A stretch of DNA of 64,000 nucleotides from Misgurnus anguillicaudatus (lineage: Eukaryota; Chordata; Actinopteri; Cypriniformes; Cobitidae), in the NCBI RefSeq assembly GCF_027580225.2, contig NC_073340.2:34057001-34121000 (forward strand), written 5' to 3'. Every line of letters starts with the position of its first letter. Position 1 is the first letter of the stretch. Of this stretch, positions 25,095 to 37,025 are shown one piece after another. The translations under genes and the position numbers were made by a program. The notes beneath the pieces were generated by a model that did no database searches, was not told the origin of the DNA, and was given only the letters and a program-made list of their open reading frames with translations.

Positions 25095-26692
25095 CGAGCT
25101 ACTTAATTTTCCTTTGTTTGAAATCTCTACCATAACAGTCACAAATCCGCAGAACAAAGAGGCAATGATCATGCTCTTGTAGTGCCGTCCTCAACTTCAA
25201 CAGCATTCTTTTTGAAGTCGCCCCGTAAACGTTTTTTATTTATTTTGTTTGTTTTCCTGCTTTGGATGACAAGCTTCGTTTGCTGTTTGTCGACTCTGCA
25301 TTTGAGGCTGCATCGCCACGATTACAAGCTTACATCAAAGTTCTTCTCTTCCTCGGCATCCCTGCCCCGCCAGGTCCCACAGGAGCCGTCTGCGCTGACA
25401 GCCGCCGCGCCTTTACAATGCGACACGAGAGAGAGAGAGAAGTGGCTCCTTCAGACCGAGGACTCTACAGGTTTTGCTTCATGGCCTTAAGCACTGAGGT
25501 TGTTCTCTTTGTTACGACTGCCATGCAGGAGGAGATAAAGTTGACGAGAAGCTTCCAGGCCGACACGTTAATCTGGTCATCCCCCAATCCTCTCGCTCCC
25601 GCGGCCCTGCTTCAAGTCATGTCGCTAAATCCCCCGTATCTCCCTCCTAGCCCCGCGGCGGCTCTTGTGAGCGAACAATGGCCTCTTAGCGGGGCCTTGG
25701 ACGGACGCCCAACATTGCCTCGCTGCCTTTTTCTTTTTCGATCTCCCTCAGTCTTCTCTCTTCCCTTTGTGACAGCGATGTCGCCCTTCCTTTGGTTTCA
25801 TGGTGCCGCGGCGTCACGTTAAAAAGCGCTAACTCGGTGGGCCCCTAATTTGCGTCTCTTGAATGTGTATTTTGGTGGAACAAAGTGGGTCGAGCACACA
25901 AGGCGCAGAGCTGCCGCGAAACCCCTAAAAGAAAGAGCCGACGCGCTCTTAAGATTTCTGAAACATACATCCAGTAGCGCGACAACAAGCTCAGATATCG
26001 AATTATTCATGCGGCTAAAAACTTGCAAAGCACCTCTTCAATGAGACTCGCTGCGACTGCAGCTCCGCATCACCAGCCAAACACTTGTCTTTTTCTTTAT
26101 CTCCGAGTAGTAAAAGAGAGGTAAAAGATGACAAACGGGGCATGAGAGGGACAGTCGGGGGAATACGGCACCGCCGGCTCGTGTCATCTCATCTGTCAAA
26201 AGCTCTCCTCAAATCTCATTTGAATGCTAATTATTTTGGTCAGTTTATAAACTATAGATCAACCCAATGTCTCCATTTCTCATCTATAGGTCCTGGATCC
26301 TGAAATATCGTCCCGGGAGACCGAGAATCACCTTGCCTTCTAACACGTCCCCTGATTCGACTTCTTTCATTATACAACACATGACCTCTCAGATATTCCT
26401 GCTTCTACTGAAACTCAGGCGTTGGCAGTCATCAGTGAAAAGAAAGCACAAAGCTCATTTTATCTTCCTCAGCTGCTGTTCACCGCTCTGTTTTCTGCTG
26501 TCTGCCACTCTTTCTGTGCTTTTCCCCAATGGAACGGCCCGACGTCTTAAGAACTCACAATTCCTTTCATTTTTATTTAGGTTTTTATTCTCTCTCTCTC
26601 TTTCTCTCTCTCTCTCTATCTGGAATGAAAACACAAAAAACTATATAAAGCAGTTACAACAGCGCCTGTGTTAAAGACACACAAACACGCAG
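25095..26692. other. GC-richer intergenic segment, possible conserved non-coding DNA
   Basis: Noticeably richer in GC and CpG than its surroundings. Contains a 186-codon open frame (25262-25822) with no recognisable domain, low-complexity proline/serine content and overlapping frames. I do not call a gene. Ends with a CT-rich run at 26590-26620. Confidence 0.35.
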
Positions 26693-26786
26693 TAGGGGAG
26701 AGTGGGACACAAAGCAACTCTTTTCGGTTTTGTCTCTTTCATTCAAAAAATATTTGAGGTAGATTAATAAGATTTTTACTCAAGTA

Positions 26787-26809
26787 ACACACACACACAC
26801 ACACACACG
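26787..26809. repeat. (CA)n microsatellite
   Basis: About 11 CA units. Confidence 0.9.
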
Positions 26810-26827
26810 ATACAAATAAACACTTAT

Positions 26828-27066
26828 GGGCGGTTTCGCGGACAGGGATTAGACTAGTCCTAGACTTAAACACTTTTAAGAGCTCTCCAAACTGAAAACA
26901 ACTTGCACTTACATATCTTCAAATACATCAGGGCCCTTTGTTTTACCTCAAAATGCACACAGGTAATGTTTTTAGTAAGGCATGTTTGTTAAAACTACTT
27001 ATATTTCCTAATTAAACTAAGACCTAGTCCTGGATTAAGCTAATCCTGGTCCGGGAAACTGCCCCT
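26828..27066. mobile_element. GGGCGGTTT...AAACTGCCCC MITE
   Basis: Inverted termini gggcggtttcgcggacaggg and tccgggaaactgcccct with internal gacctagtcctggatta. Confidence 0.65.
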
Positions 27067-27157
27067 TAAAGTTTGTTTCTAGAACTTACATTTTTTCATT
27101 TTTCGTACAATTACACTGAAAGTGACACAAGTGCAAATGTTACAACTTACTAGCCTG

Positions 27158-28005
27158 GTTAAAACCAGACCATTCTCTAGTAATTGAGTTATGGTCAGGC
27201 AAAGCTTCATAGAAAAATCTTTTTCAAAGGGGCGTCACCAATAGATGTCTCTCAAATGCCTCTGTGTCCAATTGGATAGACCTAAAGCCAATCACAGCGA
27301 TGAGGGAGATGACGTATGCAGAGCTATATCAATTGATTTTTTTCAATTCAATTTTATTTATATAGCGCTTTTCACAATTGTTTATTCTTTCGAAGCAGCT
27401 TTCCATGAATAGATGTAGGGGAAAACACAGAATAATCGATAGATAATATAAGCAGCAGAATACAGCGGCTAAGAATAATCCATACAAGCGAGCGTAGTAA
27501 TAATGTAATGTATACAAGAACGTGCTAAGTTAAGCCAATGTTGGCTGACTCTCCAGGGGATGGAAAAACCCTGTGGGTAAAATCCTAGGAGGAGAAAAAC
27601 CCTTGAGAGGGATACATATATATTTATAGCGGATTAAACTGGTTCAGCCAGTGGTAATTGGTCAGGCATTGGCTGGGCATCACGTTGAAGGACAGCCAGT
27701 AGATCAGACTTTTGCCGGATCCAGTCAGTAAGACAGCGATAACATCTTTTTATGAATCGAGTGTTGTTCTTTGCTCGGGTTTTAACGAAAAGGAAAAGTT
27801 TAAATCTCTTAAAACAGATGCGATATGCTGATTCGAATGAGTGAAGTTCCACGGCGGCATCCATCTTTATGTACAAAATCTGCTTTACCATCACTGCGCT
27901 GTCATCATCGTGTAAAGCCTGCCCCAACGTTTCTGATTGGTGCATTAGATTTCTCTGCATTATGGCCTTAAAAGGCCTCTTTGCCAGACTACTTGCAGAG
28001 CAAAT
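27158..28005. mobile_element. Probable DNA element (tagcctggtt...gccagacta) interrupted by an L2 fragment
   Basis: Left ctagcctggttaaaaccagac and right ttgccagactacttgcagagc look like partner ends. The L2 tail at 27343-27707 lies inside. Boundaries and class are tentative. Confidence 0.4.
27343..27707 (-). mobile_element. L2-like LINE 3' UTR fragment
   Basis: Reverse-complement match to the 3' end of the LINE at 13430-13850: ctgatctactggctgtcctt at one end and agcgctatataaataaaatt with an ATTGAA tail at the other. Confidence 0.8.
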
Positions 28006-28021
28006 CTAACAACTTACCCCA

Positions 28022-28170
28022 TACACTGTAAAAAATTCCTTGTTGCATCTAATTTTTTAAGTTTAATCAACTTGGATTTACAATTTATTTAAACTTTCCT
28101 CTACTAATGAGGAGTTTCTATAAGTTGATATGACTTGGTTTTGTGTACTTAGTATAATACAATGTGTTTG
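28022..28170. repeat. Partial palindromic MITE
   Basis: acactgtaaaaaattccttg and aatcaacttggatttaca match the left arm of the family at 20396-20546; the right arm is not evident. Confidence 0.5.
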
Positions 28171-28374
28171 CGTGGTTTATGGTTAAAAAACACATTATTT
28201 TCCACATACCGTACATTTTTGTAGCTCCAGGTTGAACTCTCTTCCTGAAATGCATGGATTTAAAAAGCTCTGTGTCCCTGATTGGCCAGCTAATCTTGGC
28301 CAGCAAAGTGGGAGGAATTATGATAATGTCGGTCTTGTCTACATCACCAATCCCAGGAAGTAAACTGTTGCCTA

Positions 28375-28576
28375 CACTGAAAAAAATGATTCATTGAATT
28401 TAATAAATTTTTTTAAGGTAAGTGGTTGCAATCAATTTATTTAAGCTACATTTAAACAAAAGTTTTATATTTTATTTTACTTTACTAATATTTTTGTTTA
28501 AATGTAGCTTAAATAAATTGGTTGCAACCACTTACCTTAAAAAATTTATTAAATTCAATTAATAATTTTTTCAGTG
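28375..28576. mobile_element. 202-bp palindromic MITE, TA-flanked
   Basis: CACTGAAAAAAATGATTCAT...TAATTTTTTCAGTG with arms containing aaggtaagtggttgca and tgcaaccacttacctt. TA lies at 28373-28374 and 28577-28578. Second copy at 37957-38162. Confidence 0.8.
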
Positions 28577-28579
28577 TAC

Positions 28580-29144
28580 AATCCGTGTGTTTGTAGTCCA
28601 AGAAAAGAGATTTATGTTGGAATCGATAACTCGCGCCATCGTAGATGTTGGGAATTGTACATTTTGCATATCATTAACATGAACTAATACACACTTACAC
28701 AACCAAGGAAATGAAAAATCATATTGGACCATTGGTGCTCTTTAAGACCAATAAAGCGGTTGACTGGTTTATCGCCCACCCCTACTATAAATGATAAAAA
28801 TAAATTTGAACTTGCTTAAATGATTTCAACTTCATTTTTATAATTTATAGCAGCTCTTCACTAGTCAAGAAAGTTGAAATTGTTAATTAATTGTAATTTC
28901 AAATTGATTTAACTTAGAAATTGAAGTGCAATAAGGATTTTTTATATTGCAAAATTAACACATCATGTATATTTCCGTTATCTTAAATGGAAAACATGAG
29001 TATAGACTAAAATATTTCTCATGTCTGGACTCGTGATTAGTGGTTAATGAAAACATAACGGTTCAATATATTGGTAATAAAACCATTATCTGATTAAATT
29101 TTTCACTGAAAATAACACATGCTGGCATTTGTTTTACATTATAA
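28580..29144. other. Intergenic, nothing recognised
   Basis: AT-rich, no supported features. Confidence 0.45.
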
Positions 29145-29342
29145 ACCGTTTCATCGGACGCACTTCATTTCTGGTTTCTGTTTTTAATGGTCTGACTAAT
29201 TGATAAACTGAACTCTTGAACAAATACCTCGTCGGAAATAACATTGGTTTCCTAGAAAAACTATGTGTTGTTTATTTTGCTTGTTATATAAATAAACTAC
29301 TTTAAAATGACTTTGTTGTTATCTATTCTTAGCTGAGTTTAT
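29145..29342. repeat. Partial copy of the AGACGGTTTCA TIR element
   Basis: aaccgtttcatcggacgcac, ttggtttcctaga and ttgttatataaataaactac are shared with 38735-39008; the right end is missing. Confidence 0.6.
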
Positions 29343-29430
29343 AATAATAATAATTGTAAAACAGAAAATACAATTGTAAAAAATATTTTTTTTACATGTA
29401 TATAACTTTTGTTAGACTTAAACTAACTAA

Positions 29431-29619
29431 GGGGTTGTTTCCCGGACAGGGCTTACTACAATGCATGTTGGAGCTGCCTTAATTTAAAAACCTTTTGCAG
29501 CGACATATATACTGTATCAGTGCCATTATTTATCTCAAGATTAGTATTGTTATTTTGTAAGGTATGTTTGTAAAAATACTTAAATGTCCTAACTAATCCC
29601 TCTCTGGGATACTTCCCCT
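29431..29619. mobile_element. GGGG(T)TGTTTCCC MITE, diverged copy
   Basis: ggggttgtttcccggacagg at the left, tctctgggatacttccccta at the right; internal gttggagctgccttaattt shared with 20547-21006. Confidence 0.55.
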
Positions 29620-30890
29620 AAATGTTCTTAAAAAGAAAAAAGCAATTTATAATAATTATTGTTGTCATTTATAACCCGACATTAAATCAAAGATCCCTCA
29701 TTTGACTGAAATGAAAAACTTCATTAGGTTTCTAAATAGCTCCTGTATTGTTATTTGTAATCCGTGACCTTTTGAGCTTCTTCAAGTGCGCTGATAAAAG
29801 AAGATGCGATTTTGCATCAGTTGTTTACCATCCTGTTTACAAAAGTATTCCCAATCAACTCCTATTGTTCATCTACTCAAAGGGAGTTATCTTCTCCCGG
29901 AAGAAACGTGCGAAGTGCCGTTCATTCAGCGGGATAAAAGTGCAACCTTTCCGCGCTCGCTGCGCTGCAGGCCGCTGAGAGAATAATCGAGGTCTGCAGC
30001 CGCGGCCGAAGTCTGGAGAGACGTTCAGCCGGTCTCCAGACGCCGTTATCGCTCTCCGCTGCTGTCGCATGCAGCCGGAGCACAACAAAAAGTCATTCTT
30101 TAGTTATTGTGCCCTCTAATTGTTCGCGAGGCTTGAGATAAGTGCACTACGTGATGGAGGATTTCCCACCTCCCTCAGTAGCACACACACACACATACTC
30201 CATCATTACCAGCGTGTACGAGGGGGGAGCGAGCCCTCGAAAACCACTTGACTTTGTGCCATCTGAATTACTGCCTCCCTTTCTTGTTGTTTTGATGGAC
30301 AAATCGTGCGCTTTCATCCTTGCATACTTAAAGATGATACCGCAAACTGGCAGTCTGCGCTATTGTTCTAGCCAGCGTTTATTCAACGCTGCGCCGGCTC
30401 GCTCGCATTCATTCGAGTCAAAGGAAGGGCCGCTCCCAATTTAAAGGCGTTTATTAAAATTCAGACTAGCCATTACACGGTAGAGCGCCGGGAGAAACGG
30501 AGGAAAAAACGAACAAGCTGGTTAATCAAAAGTTAATTGTACAATTTTCATGTAGATGAGCGCGGCATATACATGACTCCCCGCTCTGCGATTATTGAAA
30601 TAAATAAACGAGAGTTGTAGAAATGTGGTGGGACTCTGAGGCCTGTAAACAATCAGGCCGAGTTTAATTTGTGGTAAACAAAGTGATTATCCACCGGGGG
30701 TACGAAAGGAGAGACTAAGGTTAAATGAAATTTGCAAATGTACAGATACAAGGCGTTTTGTGTTGGAGTCGAGCAATTACAGAAGCGGTTTAATGAAGCA
30801 GGGTCCGCCATCTGGGGAGCCGTTCTGACTTCAGACGACCTACAACCAGTCACACTTCTGAGAAGTAGGCCTACATTAGAGCGAAAACTT

Positions 30891-30947
<57 letters not shown>

Positions 30948-32619
30948 CACAGCCAACACAAACATGTGTGAGCTAGAGTCAAGTGATATATATAGGGTTT
31001 TATTTGCTGGACAACAATCAGACTGTAAATTACTTATATATTTACTTATAAAAGGATAAAAAAAGAAAGTTTGGATAAAGTACAGCTGAATGATAATGCA
31101 AGGGTCTAGAGAAGGGGTCTCACACATCCTGACCCATGCCTATGAATGCACAATGCACCTCATATACGTGAAAAGGCCATAATTAATTTCATGTATTCAA
31201 TGCATAAACTCCAGACTACCTGGTTGTGCAAATTAAATGTCCTTTCATCTTAAGCGACGGCTTCATTTGTTTTTAAACACAGACGTTTAAGCACATACTT
31301 TGAACCGCAGTCCCTTTGGCAGACTTCGGCCCCTAATGCCCACCTCTATTAGGGCCGCGGCTCTCAGCTGGGGTTTGCCAGAAACAAATCCACATTTTCG
31401 GTCTAACCTCCTGCAGTTTCTCCGTCTTCAGTATGAAATTAGAAAAGCACTTTGCAGAAAGACATGCTGGGAGACGTGAAAGCTGAAGTTTTGTTTATCT
31501 TTAACTGAGTTGAAGCAGGAGCTCAGGGGACAATTTAAAGGTTTATGGGTTATTCACATTGGTGGGATTTAGTATTTATTAGTCACACATAATCTAAACT
31601 CTAAACTCTTATGATGTTATCTTAAAAAGGAAGACAGAAATCAGTAAAATAAACAATGTGCATTTACAACCAAACAGTGGTTAAGTTAAACTCACCTGTA
31701 ATGCAAAATAACATGTTATAAACATGAAATTTAACTTTCTGACAAGTCTGCCTGACGGAGTTTACATCGGTGAGTCAGTCCAGTGACGTTTAGACCGGAA
31801 GTCGTCACTACAATTAAACAGCGACTCCTGCTGGCGACAGCGTGAACACACACAGCATAACATTTATACAGATTTCTTGTTTTTTCTCAAAGTATTTGGA
31901 GAGAACAGAGTAAACAATGTACACAAAAAGCACAATAATCGAAAGAAAAACATTACTATTAGTATTATGCAGAAACAAAAGCATTAATACAAAATTATTA
32001 GTAATTCATATCAAACCCCATGAAAAAATACTGTAGGCTACTTTAGTGAATACTAAACATTTACAGTTGTACTATACAGTTATGAAATACTTATATAATA
32101 CTCATAAATACTAATTGCTAGATACTATAGTGTTGTTAATGTTACTATTGTAAATATTGATGTATTCTACAGCATTATACAGTTTATCAATTCACTATTA
32201 CGAAATTTTATAGTGTAATTAATAAAAATAATAATGCGTTTAATTTCTAGGTGCCATTTAAGACACTCAATGACACCTTACTATAACATTTTACGTATAA
32301 TACAATAAAATATGTTATAGTAACCACATCCAAAAAATACCATAGCTTCAAAATTAAATAGAAAAATGTTATCAGCTTAATCCACAATAAACATTCACAA
32401 AATCACTTTCAAAAGTGTACAAAAATGTATTATGTAATGTTGTTTTTTGTATTTTTGTTAATAGATGTAGTGTTGTTAACTTAACTCTATTAAAGTAGGC
32501 CTATACTAAAGCATTATACAGATTATCAATTCACTATAGTTTATATTACAAAACATTATAGTATATATATATAAATAATAATGCCTTTAATTCCTAGATA
32601 CTCAACACCTTACAACCAA

Positions 32620-32652
<33 letters not shown>

Positions 32653-33269
32653 CACTGCTTGCAAATTTGCCACGTGCAAACTGTTAAAGATTACTAAACA
32701 TTTTATTTCAAACATGTTAGATATTAGGACAGAAAGATGCCAAGGATCTGTCATTCCTTCACATCTCTGTTCATTTATTTTCTTAACAGTCATTGTTCAC
32801 GTTGATAATGTCCTGACTATACATTTTTATATAAATCATTATTAATGTATAAATTCTTAAATCCTAAATGCATCCCACATGTCCTCTATTAATCCAGTTT
32901 TGTATAAGTATAATAAGTCTTATTGTATAATAAGTCTGCAAAATAATACCTTGCATGAATGTAAACCTTGCATGAATGCAAACACCACTAACTAGGTTAT
33001 CATTATCAACACTGTCTGGATGTGCAAGTAAACTTGTAAATGTACAGTAGGCCACTGAAGAGCCTGCAATGACAGAAATATCCACTAGGTGGCAGTACCT
33101 CCTGCTTGTGGATCATGAGAAAGTTTATAACAAATTGTTATTGATGGGTTGTGGGCAAAGTTTCAGAAAAAATAATCCCCTATTTTATATCCCTCATTGC
33201 CACCCTTAGAAAACTGTAAGATGGTAATACCACAGTGCTCAGATTTGATCAGCATAAAAAACACAAAAC
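29620..33269. other. Intergenic; candidate conserved non-coding block at 29750-31560
   Basis: 29750-30860 and 31200-31530 are non-repetitive, more GC-balanced, and contain homeodomain-like words such as aagttaattgtacaattt and ggtaaacaaagtgattatc. No protein-like frame. 31560-33269 is AT-rich, with a (TA)n run at 32622-32648. Confidence 0.35.
30894..30945. repeat. (GA)n microsatellite
   Basis: About 25 uninterrupted GA units. Confidence 0.95.
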
Positions 33270-34139
33270 AATAAAGTTTTATAACGCATTTGCTCATTTA
33301 TTGGGAATCATTGGCCCTGTGCAAGGCAACATCAGTCGTGTGTTTGTGTGTGCTTTAAAAACCTTTGCAGCTTTTCTCAGGATAAATCTCAGGGAGGTCA
33401 ATGGTCCTAACACTCATACACTCCTCCATCTGTCTATTGTGTGCTAAATCATCTTATAAATGTAATATTTTGCTGACATTTGTGCCTTTCTTGAGAACAA
33501 TTCATTAGCCATATTGTAATAATAATAATAATCTCACATACAGTAGCCCCTTTGTCGAATGGGAATGTTTGCTGCTTTGTCAACATTATTCACATTTGCT
33601 ATGGCTGATGAAGACAATGTTAAAGACAGGGATTAAAAACAATGCTTCGACACAATGATATCGTTCATATAATGCGAGGCAATAACTCTGAATAAATAAA
33701 ATCTCATGAAACATTCACAAAAAATGTCTGATCTCGCAGGTTGTCCTGTCTACAACAGCGCATAAATACATTACAGCTACTGCTTTACAAATTCTACAAC
33801 GACTAGTTTAAAAATTTAAAATAATTAGTTAAACAAACAAACAAACAAACAAAAACAAACACTATTTTACAATAATAATAGCAGAAATTGGAATGATCTG
33901 TCATAATAAAACAATCCGAGACCAAAATAAACTGTTTAAATGTGTTATAAAGACAATTTACAGTTTTTAAAACTTTAGTAGCCTTAGTATATTATATTAC
34001 AGATAGATATGGTCTTTTAGTAACATTGAGAAGTGCATAGTAAAATAGAGCAGAATTATCTTCCAATCGCAGTGGAAAATCCTGAACGACCGGCGTGTAT
34101 AAAAGCATTCAACAACTCAAACGTTTAAGGCAGATTAGA
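33270..34139 (-). other. ptpre: ptpre 3' UTR (inferred)
   Basis: Sequence between the stop codon and the first good poly(A) signal on the minus strand. It is AT-rich and includes an (AAAC)n run around 33833-33858. Its extent is inferred only from the poly(A) signal. Confidence 0.45.
33297..33302 (-). terminator. Candidate poly(A) signal AATAAA of ptpre
   Basis: AATAAA on the minus strand, about 840 bases after the stop, followed within about 20-45 bases by a T/GT-rich stretch (ctttattgttttgtgttttt). This is the usual layout of a cleavage and polyadenylation site. Confidence 0.45.
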
Positions 34140-34214
34140 TTATTTAAAATTGGCATAGTCTGAGAAAATGTCGACAAAGTCCTGTACCACTCTGTAGCAG
34201 AAGTCATACTGCTC
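34140..34214 (-). CDS. ptpre: ptpre exon 16: C-terminus and stop
   Basis: 75 bp; [20 protein letters not shown] then ANFK and TAA (34140-34142). Acceptor tttctcag. The tail is the invariant epsilon/alpha C-terminus. Confidence 0.95.
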   Translation of the reverse strand, partial: EQYDFCYRVVQDFVDIFSDYANFK

Positions 34215-36969
34215 CTGAGAAAGAAAAAGAGCAATAAAATACACATTAAATATTTATTTTATAGTAACCACAGACAAAAATACCATAGCTTTGTAAAATC
34301 ATACAATTATTTTTCATAATTAAAAAAAATATATATATATATATATATATTGGCTGAATACACAATAAACATTACCTTTTAAAATAATTTTATTTTGTAT
34401 ATTTTAATGTGCCCCTGGACCACAAAACCAGTCATAAGGGTCATAATAAAATGCATACATCATCTGAAAGTTGAAGAAATAAGTTTTCCATTGATGTATG
34501 GTTTGTAAGAATAGGACAATTTTTTTGAATAAATAAATAAATAAAAAAATAAATAAATAAATCGCTTTAAAGTTGTCAATAGCACACATATTACTAATGA
34601 TAAATACATTTCTAATATATTTTAATTTACAAAATACCTTCATGAAACATGATCTTTACTTAGAGGGGACATTTCACAAGACTTGTAAAGATGTAAAATA
34701 AATCTTTGGTGTCCCCAGAGTACGTATGCAAAGTTTTAGCACAAAATACAATATATATAATTTATTATAACATGTTAAAATTGCCACTTTGTAGGTGTGA
34801 GCAAAAATGTGGTGTTTTGAGTGTGTCGTTTTGAATGCAAATGAGCTGATCTCGCAAATAAATGGCAGTGCCGTGGTTGAATAGTTCAGATTAAGGGGTG
34901 GTATTATCCCCTTCTGACATCACAAGGGGAGCCAAATTTCAATTTCCTATTTTTTCACATGCTGGAAGAGAATGGTTTACCAAAACTAAGTTACTGGGTT
35001 GATCTTTTTCACCTTTTCTACATTGATAGAAGCACTGAGAACCCAATTATAGCACTTAAACGTGATATTTCCTCTTTATTATCCTAATGATTTTTTACCA
35101 TAAAATTGATAATTTTATACAAATACACATGCTACTTATGACTGTTTTTGTGGTCAAAAGCCACAAACAAAAGTTGTGGTCAATACCAACTGAGCACAGT
35201 TTTACTTAAGTAACATTGTGGTATTTTTACTGTAAAACTACGATGATTGATTATGTAAGAAAAGCCAAAGTTTAGTGAACTAACCACTGTCTGCACCATA
35301 TGTGGCCGCTGCATTCGTAAACTCTTCACGGTCTGAAACACGTCCAGCAAACCTTCTGCTTTCACACGCTCCAGAATATTACTGAGAGCAATAAATGTAC
35401 CGGTCCGACCTGCTCCAGCACTGTATAACACAACACACAACATAAACACACATGAGTTAGACATGACATTCATGCAAGAAAATAATATTAACTTCAATGA
35501 TATTAATTGATTTTCACAAAAGTTTCACAAAATGCCTTCCAGGAAAATTTTCTTCTATACATATATAATCATACAAATATATCAAATGAAAAAACAGACC
35601 CTCTGCTTTCAAACAAACAAACCAGAAAACAAACGTTTCATCCTATCTTTATTTGTTCTCTTTTTACAGCCTCTTAAATATAGGTATAATAATACCAAAT
35701 TTTGAGCAAAAAGCTGAAATAATTGCATTTTTTGTAAAGGAATTTTGTTAGAGATCAGATTCAGAATGATTATCAAAACATAAACAGAGTTTAAAAGTAA
35801 TTAAATTAGTTTTTGGTTCAGTTTATTTATGAATTGGGTAAGAGTGCCATCTAGTGGATAATTACGAAATTACAGATTACTGTAAAAACTCTCCAGGAAA
35901 ACGTCATTGTTTTCTTAATTGACAAAATAATTTGTTAATGGTAGGGAAAGAGTTAACTAAGTGTGTAAGTTTGTGTGTTGTTTCCCATACAGCAAAAAAA
36001 AAAATTATAATAATATTTGACCAAAAATATGCTGAATACATTTTGTAGAAAGAAAAGCTCTTTTAATATTTTTGAATTTAAAAATATATTTAGTTTTAAC
36101 CTTCATATATTAACATATATTTCAAAGTGTATTTCAGGGGCAACAAATAATTTTTTTTATTTTACATCCCAAACAGCAAAAAATACATTTTTCCTGGCCA
36201 AAATATGATAGTTTGTATAAAATATATAACTATGTATAAAATAATTAGTATATTTGCAGATTGAAATATGTTTAATCTTAATCTTTTCAAACCTGTTATG
36301 TTTACAGGTTTCTAAAATACAAAGGTTTTCTTCCAATGCAACGTGAATATAAATGCTTGAAAAAATATTTATTTTTAAAATATATTTTAAAATATACAAA
36401 AAATTGGCCAAAATATATATTGGTAAAAACATTTTTGTAAACATATTTCAAAATATATTTCTGGGCTTTTTTGTATATTTAAAAATATATATATTTGAAA
36501 ATATATATTTTTGGCCGTGTTTGTGGTATCTTGTATTGTGTTTGTATGTGTACAGTATTTGTGTGTGTTACCTGCAGTGTACGATTATGGGATGGTTGCC
36601 CGACTGCTGCTGTTGTTTCTGAACGGATGCGATGATGTCAATCATTCCTTTACCTTCGGCTGGTATTCCGATCTCCGGCCAGGCGTGGAAATGAAAGTGT
36701 CGAACTAAACGCGTCTGTTTGTCCTGTCAGAAACACACACTAGAATCAGTTATACCATCAAACAAGTCTTGTGATCAAATCGAATAATTAAAACAGTCTG
36801 AACTAATTTCCATGAAGCAAGCAAAGTTTTGGACTAAAGCACCATTTATGTTTTTTAAGGATCTAACAAAGCTCGACTACTGACAGAAAAATAAATGGTC
36901 AATAAAATGACATTTACGATGTTACTTCATTGCTCACACAAGCAATAGGTTTATATTGTGAATATTTGC

Positions 36970-37025
<56 letters not shown>

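Noticed and set aside
25262..25822. 186-residue plus-strand frame
   Set aside because: No domain, low-complexity content, overlapping alternative frame, no splice or promoter support; probably an open frame due to higher GC.
27634..27960. 108-residue minus-strand frame
   Set aside because: Chimera of an L2 3' UTR fragment and another element; no recognisable protein.
36353..36708. Plus-strand frames over ptpre exon 14
   Set aside because: Antisense shadows of the exon and AT-rich intron.
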